A stretch of 64,000 nucleotides of DNA, from the NCBI RefSeq assembly GCF_041261445.1, contig NZ_JBGCCU010000004.1, positions 248,001 through 312,000 of the forward strand, given 5' to 3'. The notes below the pieces were generated by a model. That model was not told where the DNA came from and searched no databases. It worked only from the letters and a program-made list of their open reading frames with translations. Numbering within the stretch: the stretch's first letter is position 1; the number at the start of each line of letters is the position of its first letter. This document shows positions 7,437-16,252 of the stretch, one piece after another. Made by a program: the position numbers and the translations under genes. The DNA is from Catenulispora sp. EB89 (GTDB lineage Bacteria > Actinomycetota > Actinomycetes > Streptomycetales > Catenulisporaceae).

Positions 7437-9029
7437 ATGGCCACCGACGACGCACGAATCGATACTGGCAGTGTCTACGACTACGTGGTGGTGGGAGCCG
7501 GCTCGGCCGGATCCGCGGTCGCCGCGCGGCTGTCGGAGGACCCCGGGTGTCGGGTGGCGTTGTTGGAGGCCGGGCCCGCTGATCGCAACCCGCTGATTCA
7601 CATTCCGGCGGCTTTCTCGGAGCTGTTCGAGAGCAAGCTGGACTGGGCGTACCGGACGGTGAACCAGCCGAAGCTCGGCGGGCGGCAGATCTTCTGGCCG
7701 CGGGGGCGGATGCTCGGCGGGTCGTCGTCGATCAACGCGATGATGTGGGTGACCGGCTTCGCGGCGGACTACGAGGAGTGGGCCGCAGCGGCCGGACCCG
7801 AGTGGGGGCCGGACGCGATCGGGGCCGTCCTTCGGCGGGTCGAGGCCTTCACGGCCGCGCCGGACGGCGCCGCGCACGGCAAGACCGGGCCGGTGCGGGT
7901 GGAGCGGCAACGTTCGCCGCATCCGTTGACGGGGCGTTTTCTCGAGGCGTGCGCGGCGCTGGGGATGCCGGGCGTCCAGACGGCGGTGACGCAGCACGCG
8001 GGTCGCCGGTGGTCGGCGGCTGACGCGTATCTCAAGCCCGCGCGCCCACGCCCGAACCTGGTCGTCTACACGGGCGCGCTGGCGACGCGGGTGCTGTTCC
8101 ACGACCGCCGCGCGACTGGCGTGCGCTACCTGGACGGCCGACGGGTCGGCTCGGTGGCGGCGCGCCGCGAGGTGATCCTTTGCGGCGGCACGGTGAACAC
8201 GCCGCAGCTGCTGATGCTCTCCGGCGTCGGGCCGGCGGAGCACCTGCAGCAGCGCGGCGTGAAGCTGGTGGCCGACCTCCCGGAGGTCGGCCGCAACCTT
8301 CGGGACCACCTGGCCGCGGGCATCGTGGTGAAGACGAAGAACACCAAGTCGCTGATCAGCGGCCGCACCCCGGCCGGCTTCGCGCGCTACCTGGCGCGTC
8401 ACGAGGGGCCGCTGACGTCGAACGTGGGCGAGGCGTACCTGTTCACGAAGAGCGAGGACGGGCTGGACCAGCCGGACATCGAGGTGCTGTTCGCCCCGGT
8501 GGCGTTCCTCGACGAGGGCCTGACCCGCCCGAAGGAGCACGGGTACACGATCAGCGCGGTCCTGCAGAAACCGCGCTCCCACGGCACCATCACCCTGTCC
8601 ACCCTCGACCCCACGGCGGCGCCGAGAATCGACCCGGCCTACCTGACCGACGCCGACGGCCTGGACTACGCGACACTGACCCGCGGCATGGCCCTCTGCG
8701 AGAAGATCGCGGCGGCACCCCAGCTGGCGCCCTTCAACGACGGCTACATGCTCCTCCCCGGCCTGTCCGGCCCGGACCTGTACGAGGCCTCGATCCGCCG
8801 CTACGCCCAAACCCTGTACCACCCGGTCGGCACCTGCCGCATGGGCAGCGACGCGGGCTCGGTCGTCGACCCGGAGCTGCGCGTGCGCGGAATCGAGGGA
8901 CTGCGGGTGGCGGACGCCTCGGTGATGCCGGCGATCATCCGGGGTCACACGAACGCGCCGTCGATGGTGATCGGGGAGAAGGCCGCCGAGCTGGTGAAGG
9001 ATGCCGACCGGGCGGGGCGGCGGGGGTAG
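7437..9029 (+). CDS. GMC family oxidoreductase (choline dehydrogenase-like)
   Basis: 530 residues from the ATG at 7437, 10 bp after the preceding stop. The N-terminal FAD-binding Rossmann motif is VVVGAGSAGSAVAARLSED. The GMC signature 1 is RGRMLGGSSSINAMMWVTG, and the second is GGTVNTPQLLMLSGVGP. The C-terminus has the catalytic His in HPVGTCRMG and the partner Asn in GHTNAPSMVIGEKAA. The enzyme oxidises an alcohol, transferring hydride to FAD. The substrate is not determined: choline, polyethylene glycol and other alcohols are all used within the family. No betaine aldehyde dehydrogenase is adjacent, which argues against a dedicated choline pathway. Confidence 0.92.
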   Translation: MATDDARIDTGSVYDYVVVGAGSAGSAVAARLSEDPGCRVALLEAGPADRNPLIHIPAAFSELFESKLDWAYRTVNQPKLGGRQIFWPRGRMLGGSSSINAMMWVTGFAADYEEWAAAAGPEWGPDAIGAVLRRVEAFTAAPDGAAHGKTGPVRVERQRSPHPLTGRFLEACAALGMPGVQTAVTQHAGRRWSAADAYLKPARPRPNLVVYTGALATRVLFHDRRATGVRYLDGRRVGSVAARREVILCGGTVNTPQLLMLSGVGPAEHLQQRGVKLVADLPEVGRNLRDHLAAGIVVKTKNTKSLISGRTPAGFARYLARHEGPLTSNVGEAYLFTKSEDGLDQPDIEVLFAPVAFLDEGLTRPKEHGYTISAVLQKPRSHGTITLSTLDPTAAPRIDPAYLTDADGLDYATLTRGMALCEKIAAAPQLAPFNDGYMLLPGLSGPDLYEASIRRYAQTLYHPVGTCRMGSDAGSVVDPELRVRGIEGLRVADASVMPAIIRGHTNAPSMVIGEKAAELVKDADRAGRRG

Positions 9030-9440
9030 GTGGCGCGCTGGCTCGCGTACCGGACCAGGCGGCTGCAGCACCCTCGCAGCGCCAAAGACCAGCTCACACT
9101 GGCGCCGATCGGACTCGGCCGCCAGCCGGTCACACATGGGAACGCGCGCCGCCCCGCCAACTGGCCGCCATCCCGATGACCTGCGGCCCCGGCCCGCCGC
9201 GACCGGCCAGCCGGCCAGAGCTGCGACCCGGATCCGCGCCGCGCCGCCGACCAGCCGCTACGCCGGCGACCTGCACCCAGGCCTGGCCACCGCCCACCCG
9301 GCCCCACGCGAGCCCGCCAGTGCGCCAGTCCCCGCCCCTCCCGACTGGCGCGGGCACCCGCCCTGCCCGAGGCTGGGTCGTGGGGCGCGGCGGTGCGTGG
9401 CCGCCGGGCGGGCGCGGCCCGAGCGTCAGGAGCGCGCGTC
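9030..9440. other. Intergenic stretch without a supported gene
   Basis: About 410 bp of very GC-rich sequence. Open frames exist on both strands, but they are compositionally biased (Arg/Pro/Ala runs), lack ribosome sites and resemble no protein family. A possible ribosome site (AGGAG at 9428) belongs to the following gene. Confidence 0.6.
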
Positions 9441-10052
9441 ATGGCAGGTTTCGACATCAATTCGCTGCTGAATCAGCTGATGGGCAAGCAGGAGCAGCAG
9501 GCGCCCCCGCAGGAGGGGCAGGGCGGCGAGCAGGGGCAGATGCAGCAGCCCGCGCAGGCTATGGGTGCCGCGCCGGCTGGCGGTGCCGGCGGGCTCGGTG
9601 GGTTGCTCAGTAGTGGGATGCTGCAGAAGCTCGCGCCGATGATCGGTGGGCTGGTCGCCGGGGGCGGCCTGTCGAAGCTCATGGAGCAGCTGAAGGGTGG
9701 CGGGCTCGGGTCGCAGGCGAAGTCGTGGGTCAGTTCCGAGCAGCCGAACCAGCCGGTCAGCGGGGAGCAGATCACGCAGGCCCTGGGGCAGGAGCAGATC
9801 TCGCAGGTCGCCAACACTCTTGGGATGAGCCACGAGGAGGCCGCGCAGACCATGGCGGCGACGCTGCCGCAGGTCGTCGACGCGATGACGCCGGAAGGCC
9901 ACCTTCCGGAGGCGGCCACGGCCGGCGCGCCCGGGGCGGCAAACGCGGGCGCTCCGCAATCCGTGCAGCAGAGCGCCCAGCAGCCCGGATCGCAAGGTCA
10001 GAACCGCCCTCCGGCCGGTGGGGCCTCCGAAGGACGTCCGCAGGGCAGTTGA
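9441..10052 (+). CDS. YidB/DUF937-family protein
   Basis: 203 residues from the ATG at 9441. The N-terminal part is rich in Gln/Gly/Pro. The central part has the family's glycine-rich segment (GGAGGLGGLLSSG...GGLVAGGG), followed by GLGSQAKSWVSSEQPNQPVSGEQITQAL and a C-terminal helix LGMSHEEAAQTMAATLPQVVDAMTPEGHLP. These match the YidB-like family (DUF937), of unknown biochemical function. The C-terminal ~45 residues are again low-complexity Gly/Ala/Gln/Pro. It is followed within 33 bp by the PRPP synthetase gene, whose own promoter overlaps this stop. Confidence 0.85.
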   Translation: MAGFDINSLLNQLMGKQEQQAPPQEGQGGEQGQMQQPAQAMGAAPAGGAGGLGGLLSSGMLQKLAPMIGGLVAGGGLSKLMEQLKGGGLGSQAKSWVSSEQPNQPVSGEQITQALGQEQISQVANTLGMSHEEAAQTMAATLPQVVDAMTPEGHLPEAATAGAPGAANAGAPQSVQQSAQQPGSQGQNRPPAGGASEGRPQGS

Positions 10053-10073
10053 TCCGCCCGGGTGGGAGATCGC

Positions 10074-10079
10074 TACCAT
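10074..10079 (+). promoter_or_regulatory. Leaderless -10 element of the PRPP synthetase gene
   Basis: TACCAT lies 6 nt upstream of the ATG at 10086, the spacing expected when transcription begins at the start codon. There is no Shine-Dalgarno sequence. Confidence 0.5.
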
Positions 10080-10085
10080 GCACAC

Positions 10086-11030
10086 ATGCGCGACATCGCA
10101 GTGTTCAGCGGAAGCGCCCATCCGACCCTGGCCGCGGAGATCTGTGCGCACCTGGAGACCTCACTGAACCCGGTGCGCACCATCCGCTTCGCCAACGACT
10201 GCCTGGAGGTGCAGCTCCAGGCCAACTGCCGCGAGCGCGACGTGTTCCTGGTGCAGCCCCTGGTCGCGCCGGTCCAGGAGCATCTGGTCGAGCTCCTGCT
10301 CATGTGCGACGCGGCCCGCGGCGCCTCGGCGGCGAGGATCACCGCCGTGGTGCCGCACTACTCGTACGCCCGCAGCGACAAGAAGGACGCCCCGCGCATC
10401 TCGATAGGCGGACGCCTGGTCGCCGACCTCATGGTGGCCGCCGGCGCCGACCGGGTGCTGGCGATGACGCTGCACTCCCCGCAGGTCCACGGCTTCTTCT
10501 CGGTCCCGGTCGACCATCTCAACGCGCTGCGCGAACTGGCCAAGCACTTCCGCGACTACGACCTGTCCAACACCACCGTCGTCTCCCCCGACCTGGGCAA
10601 CGCCAAGGAGGCCGCGGCCTTCGCGCGCCTGCTCGGCGTGCCGGTCGCGGCCGGCGCCAAGCAGCGCTTCGCCGGCGACACCGTCGCCATCAGCTCCGTC
10701 ATCGGCGACGTGACCGGCCGCGACGTCATCGTCCTCGACGACGAGATCGCCAAGGGCAGCACCGTCATGGAGCTCCTGGACCGCCTGCGCGACCTCGGCG
10801 CTCGGAGCGTCCGCGTGGCCTGCACCCACGGCCTGTTCGCCTCCGGCGCCCTCAAGCGGCTCTCCGACCAGCCCGACGTCGAGGAGATCGTGTGCACCAA
10901 CACGGTGCCGATCCCCGCGACAGAAGAGTCGGACAAGCTCACCGTCCTGTCCATCGCCCCGGCACTGGCCGAGGCGATGCGACGGATCCACAACGGCGAG
11001 TCGGTCAGCGCGCTGTTCGAAGGGGTCTGA
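10086..11030 (+). CDS. Ribose-phosphate pyrophosphokinase (PRPP synthetase)
   Basis: 314 residues. It makes PRPP from ribose 5-phosphate and ATP for nucleotide, His, Trp and NAD synthesis. Recognised segments are PHYSYARSDKKDAPRISI and the following AGADRVLAMTLHSPQVHGFF (ATP and metal site), SPDLGNAKEAAAFARLLG, and the PRPP loop VIVLDDEIAKGSTV. Relative to the usual housekeeping enzyme the loops are divergent (DDEIAKGST instead of DDMIDTGGT; SPDLGNAKEA instead of SPDVGG..RA), so this may be a second, specialised paralogue. The start is supported by a TAnnnT element 6 nt upstream. Confidence 0.88.
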   Translation: MRDIAVFSGSAHPTLAAEICAHLETSLNPVRTIRFANDCLEVQLQANCRERDVFLVQPLVAPVQEHLVELLLMCDAARGASAARITAVVPHYSYARSDKKDAPRISIGGRLVADLMVAAGADRVLAMTLHSPQVHGFFSVPVDHLNALRELAKHFRDYDLSNTTVVSPDLGNAKEAAAFARLLGVPVAAGAKQRFAGDTVAISSVIGDVTGRDVIVLDDEIAKGSTVMELLDRLRDLGARSVRVACTHGLFASGALKRLSDQPDVEEIVCTNTVPIPATEESDKLTVLSIAPALAEAMRRIHNGESVSALFEGV

Positions 11031-11054
11031 GAAGCATCCGCGGACAAACCGCCG

Positions 11055-11819
11055 TCAGGACAAGTGCTCCCCGTAGAACTCGAAGATCCGCTCCCAGGCG
11101 TCCATGGCCGCCTCCGGCCGGTACGACACCCGGTTCACGTTGAAGAAGGCGTGCCCGGCACCCTCGTACGTCTTGAAGTCGTACGTCTTCCCCAGCTTGT
11201 CCAACGCCGCCTCCAACCGCGCCGTCTCCTCCGGTGACGGATACCCGTCGTCCGCACCGAAGTTCCCGAGCAACGGGCACGACAGCTCGGCCAGCCGCCC
11301 CTCCAGCGACGTCGCCCGCAGCCCCGTCGACTCCGGGCTGTCCACCATCACGAACGCCCCGTAGTTGTCGACCGCCGCCTGCAGCTCCAGCCCGCACGCC
11401 GCGAGCAGCGCCTGCCGCCCGCCCGAGCAGTGTCCGATGACGCCGATCTTGCCGTTCGCCGAAGGCAGCGCACGCAGGTACTCCGCGGCCGTGCCGACAT
11501 CGGCGATCAGCCGCTCGTCCGACACGCCACCGCCGGCGCGCACCGCGGCCGCCGCGTCCTCGTACGACACGCCCGGCCCGCCCTCGCGGCTGTACAGGTT
11601 CGGCACCACCGCGTTGTACCCGTGCACGGCGAACGTCCGCGCGTACTCGCGCGTCGCCTCGTCGTAGCCGGGCAGGTGGTGGATCAGCACGATGCCGCCG
11701 CGCGGCGCCTCGTCCTGCGGAACCGCCAGGTAGGCCTCGATATCAGCGCCGTCGCCAGCGGGGTAGTGGACGGTCCCGGCCGAAATGGCATTCGTCATCG
11801 CGATCTGCATGCCGCACAT
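11055..11819 (-). CDS. Dienelactone hydrolase family alpha/beta hydrolase
   Basis: About 254 residues when started at the ATG at 11819; in-frame ATGs at 11855 (overlapping the upstream gene) and 11798 are alternatives. The alpha/beta-hydrolase triad is clear: nucleophile Cys in GVIGHCSGGR, Asp in NFGADDGYPSPEE, and His in YEGAGHAFFN. Cys rather than Ser as the nucleophile is characteristic of the dienelactone hydrolase family, which opens lactone rings in aromatic degradation. Many actinobacterial members act on other esters, and no chlorocatechol genes are adjacent. It follows the RlmA-type gene by 10 bp, so the two probably share a transcript. Confidence 0.88.
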   Translation of the reverse strand: MCGMQIAMTNAISAGTVHYPAGDGADIEAYLAVPQDEAPRGGIVLIHHLPGYDEATREYARTFAVHGYNAVVPNLYSREGGPGVSYEDAAAAVRAGGGVSDERLIADVGTAAEYLRALPSANGKIGVIGHCSGGRQALLAACGLELQAAVDNYGAFVMVDSPESTGLRATSLEGRLAELSCPLLGNFGADDGYPSPEETARLEAALDKLGKTYDFKTYEGAGHAFFNVNRVSYRPEAAMDAWERIFEFYGEHLS

Positions 11820-11829
11820 AGTGGCACGC

Positions 11830-12669
11830 TCATATCGGAGACAGAACGTAGGCACGGACGGCGACCGTCACCGCGCCGCCCGATCGGACCTCTCCTGCGC
11901 GCTCGTGCCAGGCGTTCGGCCCCATCCCGACGACTTGCGCAACCTCAGTCGCCGACAAAGCGAGCGTGGCCCGACAGGTGTGCTCGGACTCGACCGTGAA
12001 CCGGTCCGCGAACTGCTCGCGCAACCGCTCCGGCTTGCGGTCGTCGACCGCCATCAGGCCGTACTCCTCGATCAGCTCCCTGAGATGGTCCGGCTCGGGC
12101 ACCACGACGACCGCCCGGCCGCCGGGGTGCAGCACGCGCCGCATCTCCCGCGGATTGCGCGGTGCGAAGACGTTGAGCACCACCGAGGCCGCCCGGCCCC
12201 GCACCGGCAGCCCGGCCCAGGCGTCGGCGACCACCGCGCCGATCCGCGGATGGGCCCGCGCGGCGAGGCGGGCGGCGTGCTTGGAGATGTCCAGCGCGAT
12301 GCCCGGCTGGTCCACGGCGTCCAGGACCCGCGCCAGGTAATAACCGGTCCCCGCACCGAGGTCGAGCACACAACTCTCGTCAGGCGCCACCGAAGCGCCA
12401 TCAACCGCCACCGCCGCCACCCCGGCGACCAGTTCCGCGATCCCGTCGTAGTGCCCGGCCCCGAGGAACGCGGCACGCTCCGCGACCATCTCCGCGGTGT
12501 CAGCCGTACCGGCGGCTCCCCCACCAGCCAGCAGCGAGACGTAGCCATGCCGCGCGACGTCGAAAACGTGCCCCTCCTCACACACCAACCGCATCCCCGG
12601 AGAACCCTCGACGATCAAGGCGGTGGCACAATGCGGGCAGGACAACCAGTCGACGACGTCCGAGATCAC
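11830..12669 (-). CDS. 23S rRNA (guanine-N1)-methyltransferase, RlmA family
   Basis: 279 residues from GTG 12669. The N-terminus has the zinc ribbon typical of RlmA/TlrB enzymes (WLSCPHCATAL, then LVCEEGHVFDVARHGYVSLL). The S-adenosylmethionine site is CVLDLGAGTGYYLARVLD, followed by ALDISKHAARLAARAHP and the motif NVFAPRNPREMRRVLHPGG. The family methylates N1 of G745 or G748 in 23S rRNA, in the peptide-exit region near the macrolide and tylosin site; which of the two cannot be told. The GTG is preceded by CACACT with a 6-nt gap, suggesting a leaderless start. Confidence 0.88.
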   Translation of the reverse strand: MISDVVDWLSCPHCATALIVEGSPGMRLVCEEGHVFDVARHGYVSLLAGGGAAGTADTAEMVAERAAFLGAGHYDGIAELVAGVAAVAVDGASVAPDESCVLDLGAGTGYYLARVLDAVDQPGIALDISKHAARLAARAHPRIGAVVADAWAGLPVRGRAASVVLNVFAPRNPREMRRVLHPGGRAVVVVPEPDHLRELIEEYGLMAVDDRKPERLREQFADRFTVESEHTCRATLALSATEVAQVVGMGPNAWHERAGEVRSGGAVTVAVRAYVLSPI

Positions 12670-12787
12670 CTCCCCAGTGTGACCGAATACTTGGCAGAAA
12701 CGGGAACAGGCGGAGGCACCCTCCTCGTTGATACAATTCAAACGCGATACAACGCGTCTTTGGGGCCGCTGCCGAGAGGGACTAGCC

Positions 12788-13141
12788 ATGGCCATGAGAA
12801 CGACGATCCGCCACGACGGTGACCACGCCCCGTCCGCCAAGCCGTTGATCCTGCTCACCACGATCGCGGTGCTGCTCCTGGTAGCCGTGCCGATCTCGAT
12901 CCTGGTGGCACTGTTCATGATCGTATTCGGGCACGTGACCGGCGGCTTCGCCGTCATCGGGGTCACCGTGCTGGCCGCGATCGTGGCCGTGGTGGCCGCC
13001 GGTGCCAGCGGCTTCCGGCACCTGCAGAAGGTCGTCGAGCACAAGTCGTTCCGAGTGGTGCAGCTCGGGCAGCGCGACTACCACTACGAAGGCGACAACT
13101 GCGGGCACGACCACTCGAACGACGAGATCCGCATCATCTGA
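12788..13141 (+). CDS. Small membrane protein with acidic, His-rich C-terminus
   Basis: 117 residues from the ATG at 12788, preceded by GAGAGGGA. Two hydrophobic segments (about residues 20-45, LILLTTIAVLLLVAVPISIL..., and 52-77, GFAVIGVTVLAAIVAVVAAGASGF) form a hairpin. The ~40-residue C-terminal tail is hydrophilic and ends with Asp, His, Asn and Tyr residues including CGHDHSND, a possible metal-binding patch. No family is recognised. It is divergent from the RlmA gene. Confidence 0.65.
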   Translation: MAMRTTIRHDGDHAPSAKPLILLTTIAVLLLVAVPISILVALFMIVFGHVTGGFAVIGVTVLAAIVAVVAAGASGFRHLQKVVEHKSFRVVQLGQRDYHYEGDNCGHDHSNDEIRII

Positions 13142-13184
13142 GCCGGGACCCCCAGAACGCCCAAGGCCTGGAAGCGCCGTCCCC

Positions 13185-13970
13185 TCAGGCGCTCCAGGTC
13201 TGCCGTATCCACGCGTGCCGCGGGTCGTCGCTGAACGCCATCGAGCGCGCCGCGCCGCGGTCCCGGCCGGCCAGCACGTTCAGGTAGTACAAGTCGTAGC
13301 CCGGCATGGCCATCGACGGCCCGTGGTAGCCGTACGGGATGAGCACGACGTCCCCGGCCCCGACCTCCCGCAGCACGTCGATGTCGCCCGCCGACGAGGA
13401 GTAGACGCGCTGGTACCCCGGCCCGCCCTCGTAGTAGTAGATCTCCTCCTTGGCCCGCTCCCCGCCCTCGACGTCCTCGTCGTGCTTGTGCGGCGGCCAG
13501 GACGACCAGTTCCCGCCCGGCGTGATCACCTCCACCGCCAGCAGGCGGTCGGTCTCGAAGGACTCCGGCGCGCAGAAGTTGTTCAGCGTCCGCGCGGCCG
13601 ATCCGGCTCCGCGCTGCTCCACCGGCACTGCCTTGCGTGCGCCGTACCGGAACGGCAGGTCCGCCTCGGCCCACGCGGTGGGGATCGCGACGCGGCACGG
13701 TCCGTCGACCGCTGTCAGCCGCACCATGCTGCGCCGGGGAATGTAGGCGAAGTCGCTGGGGCCGGCGAAGACGTTCTGGCGTCCGTGCAGCAGGAATTCG
13801 GCACTACCGCACCGGACTGTGCACGAACCAGCCAAAGGCAGGACTAACGCCTCATCCTCTGCGGTAAAGAACTGATATGAACCGCCGAACGTCGCGGTCT
13901 TCAGTCCCGCATAACGCCAACCCGCCGACTCGGGGGTGATGTCAATGGTGGTGTCGCCGACCGATGTCAT
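13185..13970 (-). CDS. iolB: 5-deoxy-glucuronate isomerase
   Basis: 261 residues from the ATG at 13970, which has the ribosome site GGGAGGCGGT. IolB converts 5-deoxy-glucuronate to 2-deoxy-5-keto-gluconate in myo-inositol catabolism. The cupin metal site is visible in SSWPPHKHDED...EEIYYYEGGPGYQRVYS, followed by VVLIPYGYHGPSMAMPGYDLYYLNVLAG and the closing DDPRHAWIRQTW. The rest of the iol pathway (iolC, iolD) is not in the window, but inositol-type enzymes lie in the operon across the shared promoter. It is likely controlled by the GntR protein encoded divergently, through the palindrome at 14020. Confidence 0.9.
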   Translation of the reverse strand: MTSVGDTTIDITPESAGWRYAGLKTATFGGSYQFFTAEDEALVLPLAGSCTVRCGSAEFLLHGRQNVFAGPSDFAYIPRRSMVRLTAVDGPCRVAIPTAWAEADLPFRYGARKAVPVEQRGAGSAARTLNNFCAPESFETDRLLAVEVITPGGNWSSWPPHKHDEDVEGGERAKEEIYYYEGGPGYQRVYSSSAGDIDVLREVGAGDVVLIPYGYHGPSMAMPGYDLYYLNVLAGRDRGAARSMAFSDDPRHAWIRQTWSA

Positions 13971-14019
13971 ACCGCCTCCCGTTTGCTGCATAGCAGGACG
14001 GAGTTCGCCGGTCAACCTG

Positions 14020-14031
14020 TTGTCCGGACAA
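14020..14031. promoter_or_regulatory. Perfect palindrome, putative GntR operator
   Basis: TTGTCCGGACAA is its own reverse complement. It lies in the 85 bp between the divergent iolB (start 13970) and gntR (start 14056) genes, so one bound dimer could control both. Operators of the UTRA-type GntR class are commonly of this TTGTnnnnACAA-like form. Confidence 0.6.
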
Positions 14032-14055
14032 AGTGACCGCAGCATACTGACCCCC

Positions 14056-14796
14056 ATGGGGATCCGACCGCGGATCGAGGTGGACCGCTCCTCCCCGATC
14101 CCGCTCTACTTCCAGGTCGCCGAGCAGATCGCCGAGGCGATCCGCACCGGCGAGCTGGCGCCGGGCGACCAGCTGGACTCCGAGGTGCAGATCGCCGAGT
14201 CGCTGGGGCTGTCCCGGCCCACGGTGCGCCAGGCGATCGGCCACCTCGTGGACCGCGGCATGATCGTCCGGCGGCGCGGCGTGGGCACGCAGATCCTGCC
14301 GATGCCGGTCCGGCGCGAGATGGAGCTCACCAGCCTGCACGACGACCTGGCCCGCAGCGGCCGGGTCCCGGCGACCGACGTGCTGCTGCTGGCGCGGGTC
14401 CCGGCCGAGCCGGAGGCCGCGACAGCGCTCGGGCTGCCGGCCGGCACGCCGGTGACGAAGGTGGTGCGGCTGCGCCGCTCGCAGGGCGAACCGCTGGCGG
14501 TGATGCGGAACTGGCTGCCCGAGCCGGTGCCGCCGTTGACCGTGGAACTGCTGGAGACCCGGGGCCTGTACGAGGTGCTGCGCAAGGCGGGCATCCGCAT
14601 CTGCGTGGCCCGGCAGCGGATCGGCGCGTGCACCGCCGACGCCGAGCAGGCGGCCCTGTTGGAGGAACGGCGCGGCGCGGCTCTGTTGACCATGGAGCGC
14701 ACGGCTTTCGACGACAGCGGGCGGGCGGTGGAGTTCGGCAACCACATCTACCGCGCCTCCCGCTACAGCTTGGAAGTCACAGTCACCGAGCACTGA
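14056..14796 (+). CDS. GntR/HutC-type transcriptional regulator (UTRA domain)
   Basis: 246 residues from the ATG at 14056. The N-terminal winged helix-turn-helix is IPLYFQVAEQIAEAIRTGEL...LDSEVQIAESLGLSRPTVRQAIGHLVDRG. The C-terminal ~165 residues are a UTRA effector domain (for example GTPVTKVVRLR, LAVMRNWLP, TMERTAFDDSGRAVEFGNHIYRA), which usually binds a sugar or sugar phosphate. There is no ribosome site; CATACT 7 nt upstream points to a leaderless transcript. It is the first gene of the sugar operon and probably represses it and iolB until the substrate arrives. Confidence 0.9.
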   Translation: MGIRPRIEVDRSSPIPLYFQVAEQIAEAIRTGELAPGDQLDSEVQIAESLGLSRPTVRQAIGHLVDRGMIVRRRGVGTQILPMPVRREMELTSLHDDLARSGRVPATDVLLLARVPAEPEAATALGLPAGTPVTKVVRLRRSQGEPLAVMRNWLPEPVPPLTVELLETRGLYEVLRKAGIRICVARQRIGACTADAEQAALLEERRGAALLTMERTAFDDSGRAVEFGNHIYRASRYSLEVTVTEH

Positions 14797-14815
14797 GATC
14801 CCCGCGGAGGCACCG

Positions 14816-16252
14816 ATGGGAGCACATTCCGCACAGTCCAGAAACCTTCGAACCCTGATGGCGATCGGCGCGGCCGCTGCCGTGCTCGTCGCCGGCTGTT
14901 CCGGTTCCTCCTCCGGCTCCGGTTCCAAGCCGGCGAACGTGAGCTCGGCCAACCAGCCGAAGAACCCCACACTCGTGATCACCGCCAACGACATCGCCGG
15001 CGGCAAGAACAGCAACGAGGCGACCTGGATCCAGCAGACCCTGATCCCGGACTTCGTGAAATCCGAGGCGGCCAAGGGGATCACGGCGCACGTCACGTTC
15101 CGCCCCAACGGCGTCGACGACAACTCCTACAAGTCCAAGCTCGCCCTGGACTTGCAGTCCGGCACCGGCGACGACGTCTTCGCCCTGGACGGCATCTGGG
15201 TCGGCGAGTTCGCCGACGCCGGGTATCTCAAGCCTCTGACCGCCGTGGCCGGCCCGCAGGTCGACAGCTGGGACGGCTGGTCGCAGATCTCGCAGTCCGT
15301 CCAGGCCCTCGGCGAGTACCAGGGCCAGCGCTACGGCGTCCCGAACGGCACCGACGCCCGCGTCATCTTCTACAACAAGAAGCTGTTCGCGCAGGCCGGG
15401 CTGCCTGCGGACTGGCAGCCGACGAGCTGGCAGGACGTCTACGACGCCGCTGCGAAGCTGAAGGCCCTGCCCGGGGTCACGCCGGTGCAGTGGGACGGCG
15501 GCGTCCCGATGGGCGAGGCCACCACCATCCAGGGCTTCCTGCCGCTGCTGGCCGGGGCCGGCGGCACGCTGTGGAGCAACGGCAAGTGGATCCAGGCCGG
15601 CGCGGCCTTCAAGGCGGCCCTCGGCTTCTACCAGAAGATCTACGGCGGCGGATTCGGCGACCCGGTGCTCCAGGAGGACGCCAAGGGCCGCGACAAGTCG
15701 TTCACCGAGTTCGCGGCGAACAAGATCGGCATCTACGCCGAGTCCGACTACATGTGGCGCTCGGTGGTGAACCCGAAGGGCGGCACGGCGCCGATGGCCG
15801 ACCGCGACACCGCCGTCGGGTACGCGCTGATCCCGACCGAGGCCCCGGGTTCGGGCGTGAAGGGCCAGAGCTTCGTGTCCTACTCCGGCGGCTCCGACTG
15901 GTCGATCAACCCCAAGACCAAGTACCCGCAGGCCGCCTGGGACTTCCTGGCCTTCCTGAACTCCAAGGCCGAGACCGAGTCCCGGATCGGCGGCGCGGCG
16001 CTGATCACCGCGCGGACCGACGTCAACCAGGAGGTCCTGGCCGGCGACCCGATGCTGAAGTTCGCCACCGAGAAGGCCCTGCCGGTCACCAACTTCCGGC
16101 CCTCGCAGGCGGCGTACAACGACGTGTCGAACCTGGTCCAGAAGGCGGTCGCGGACGTGGTCGGCGGCAAGAGCCCGGCGGACGCCGCGGCGGCCTACGA
16201 GAAGGCGCTGGAGGCGCTCGTTGGCGCGAGCGACGTCGCCCCGGGTCCCTGA
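14816..16252 (+). CDS. Sugar ABC transporter substrate-binding lipoprotein
   Basis: 478 residues, with ribosome site GCGGAGGCACC and a 19-bp gap after gntR. A lipoprotein signal peptide ends in the lipobox VAGC (about residues 25-28), so the mature protein is anchored outside the membrane. The remainder is a family 1 extracellular solute-binding protein: GEYQGQRYGVPNGTDARVIFYNKKLFAQAG is the classic sugar-binder segment, followed by PTSWQDVYDAAAKLK and SGGSDWSINPKTKYPQAAWDFLAFL. The ligand is probably an oligosaccharide or glycoside, judging from the neighbours. Confidence 0.92.
   Translation: MGAHSAQSRNLRTLMAIGAAAAVLVAGCSGSSSGSGSKPANVSSANQPKNPTLVITANDIAGGKNSNEATWIQQTLIPDFVKSEAAKGITAHVTFRPNGVDDNSYKSKLALDLQSGTGDDVFALDGIWVGEFADAGYLKPLTAVAGPQVDSWDGWSQISQSVQALGEYQGQRYGVPNGTDARVIFYNKKLFAQAGLPADWQPTSWQDVYDAAAKLKALPGVTPVQWDGGVPMGEATTIQGFLPLLAGAGGTLWSNGKWIQAGAAFKAALGFYQKIYGGGFGDPVLQEDAKGRDKSFTEFAANKIGIYAESDYMWRSVVNPKGGTAPMADRDTAVGYALIPTEAPGSGVKGQSFVSYSGGSDWSINPKTKYPQAAWDFLAFLNSKAETESRIGGAALITARTDVNQEVLAGDPMLKFATEKALPVTNFRPSQAAYNDVSNLVQKAVADVVGGKSPADAAAAYEKALEALVGASDVAPGP

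Noticed and set aside
7404-9137. Long minus-strand open frame opposite the GMC oxidoreductase
   Set aside because: Composition is Arg/Ala/Gly/His-rich, has no family motif, and is the complement of a well-supported gene; such antisense frames are usual at this GC content.
9001-9471. Open frames on both strands in the 9030-9440 gap
   Set aside because: No ribosome site, biased composition, no family resemblance.
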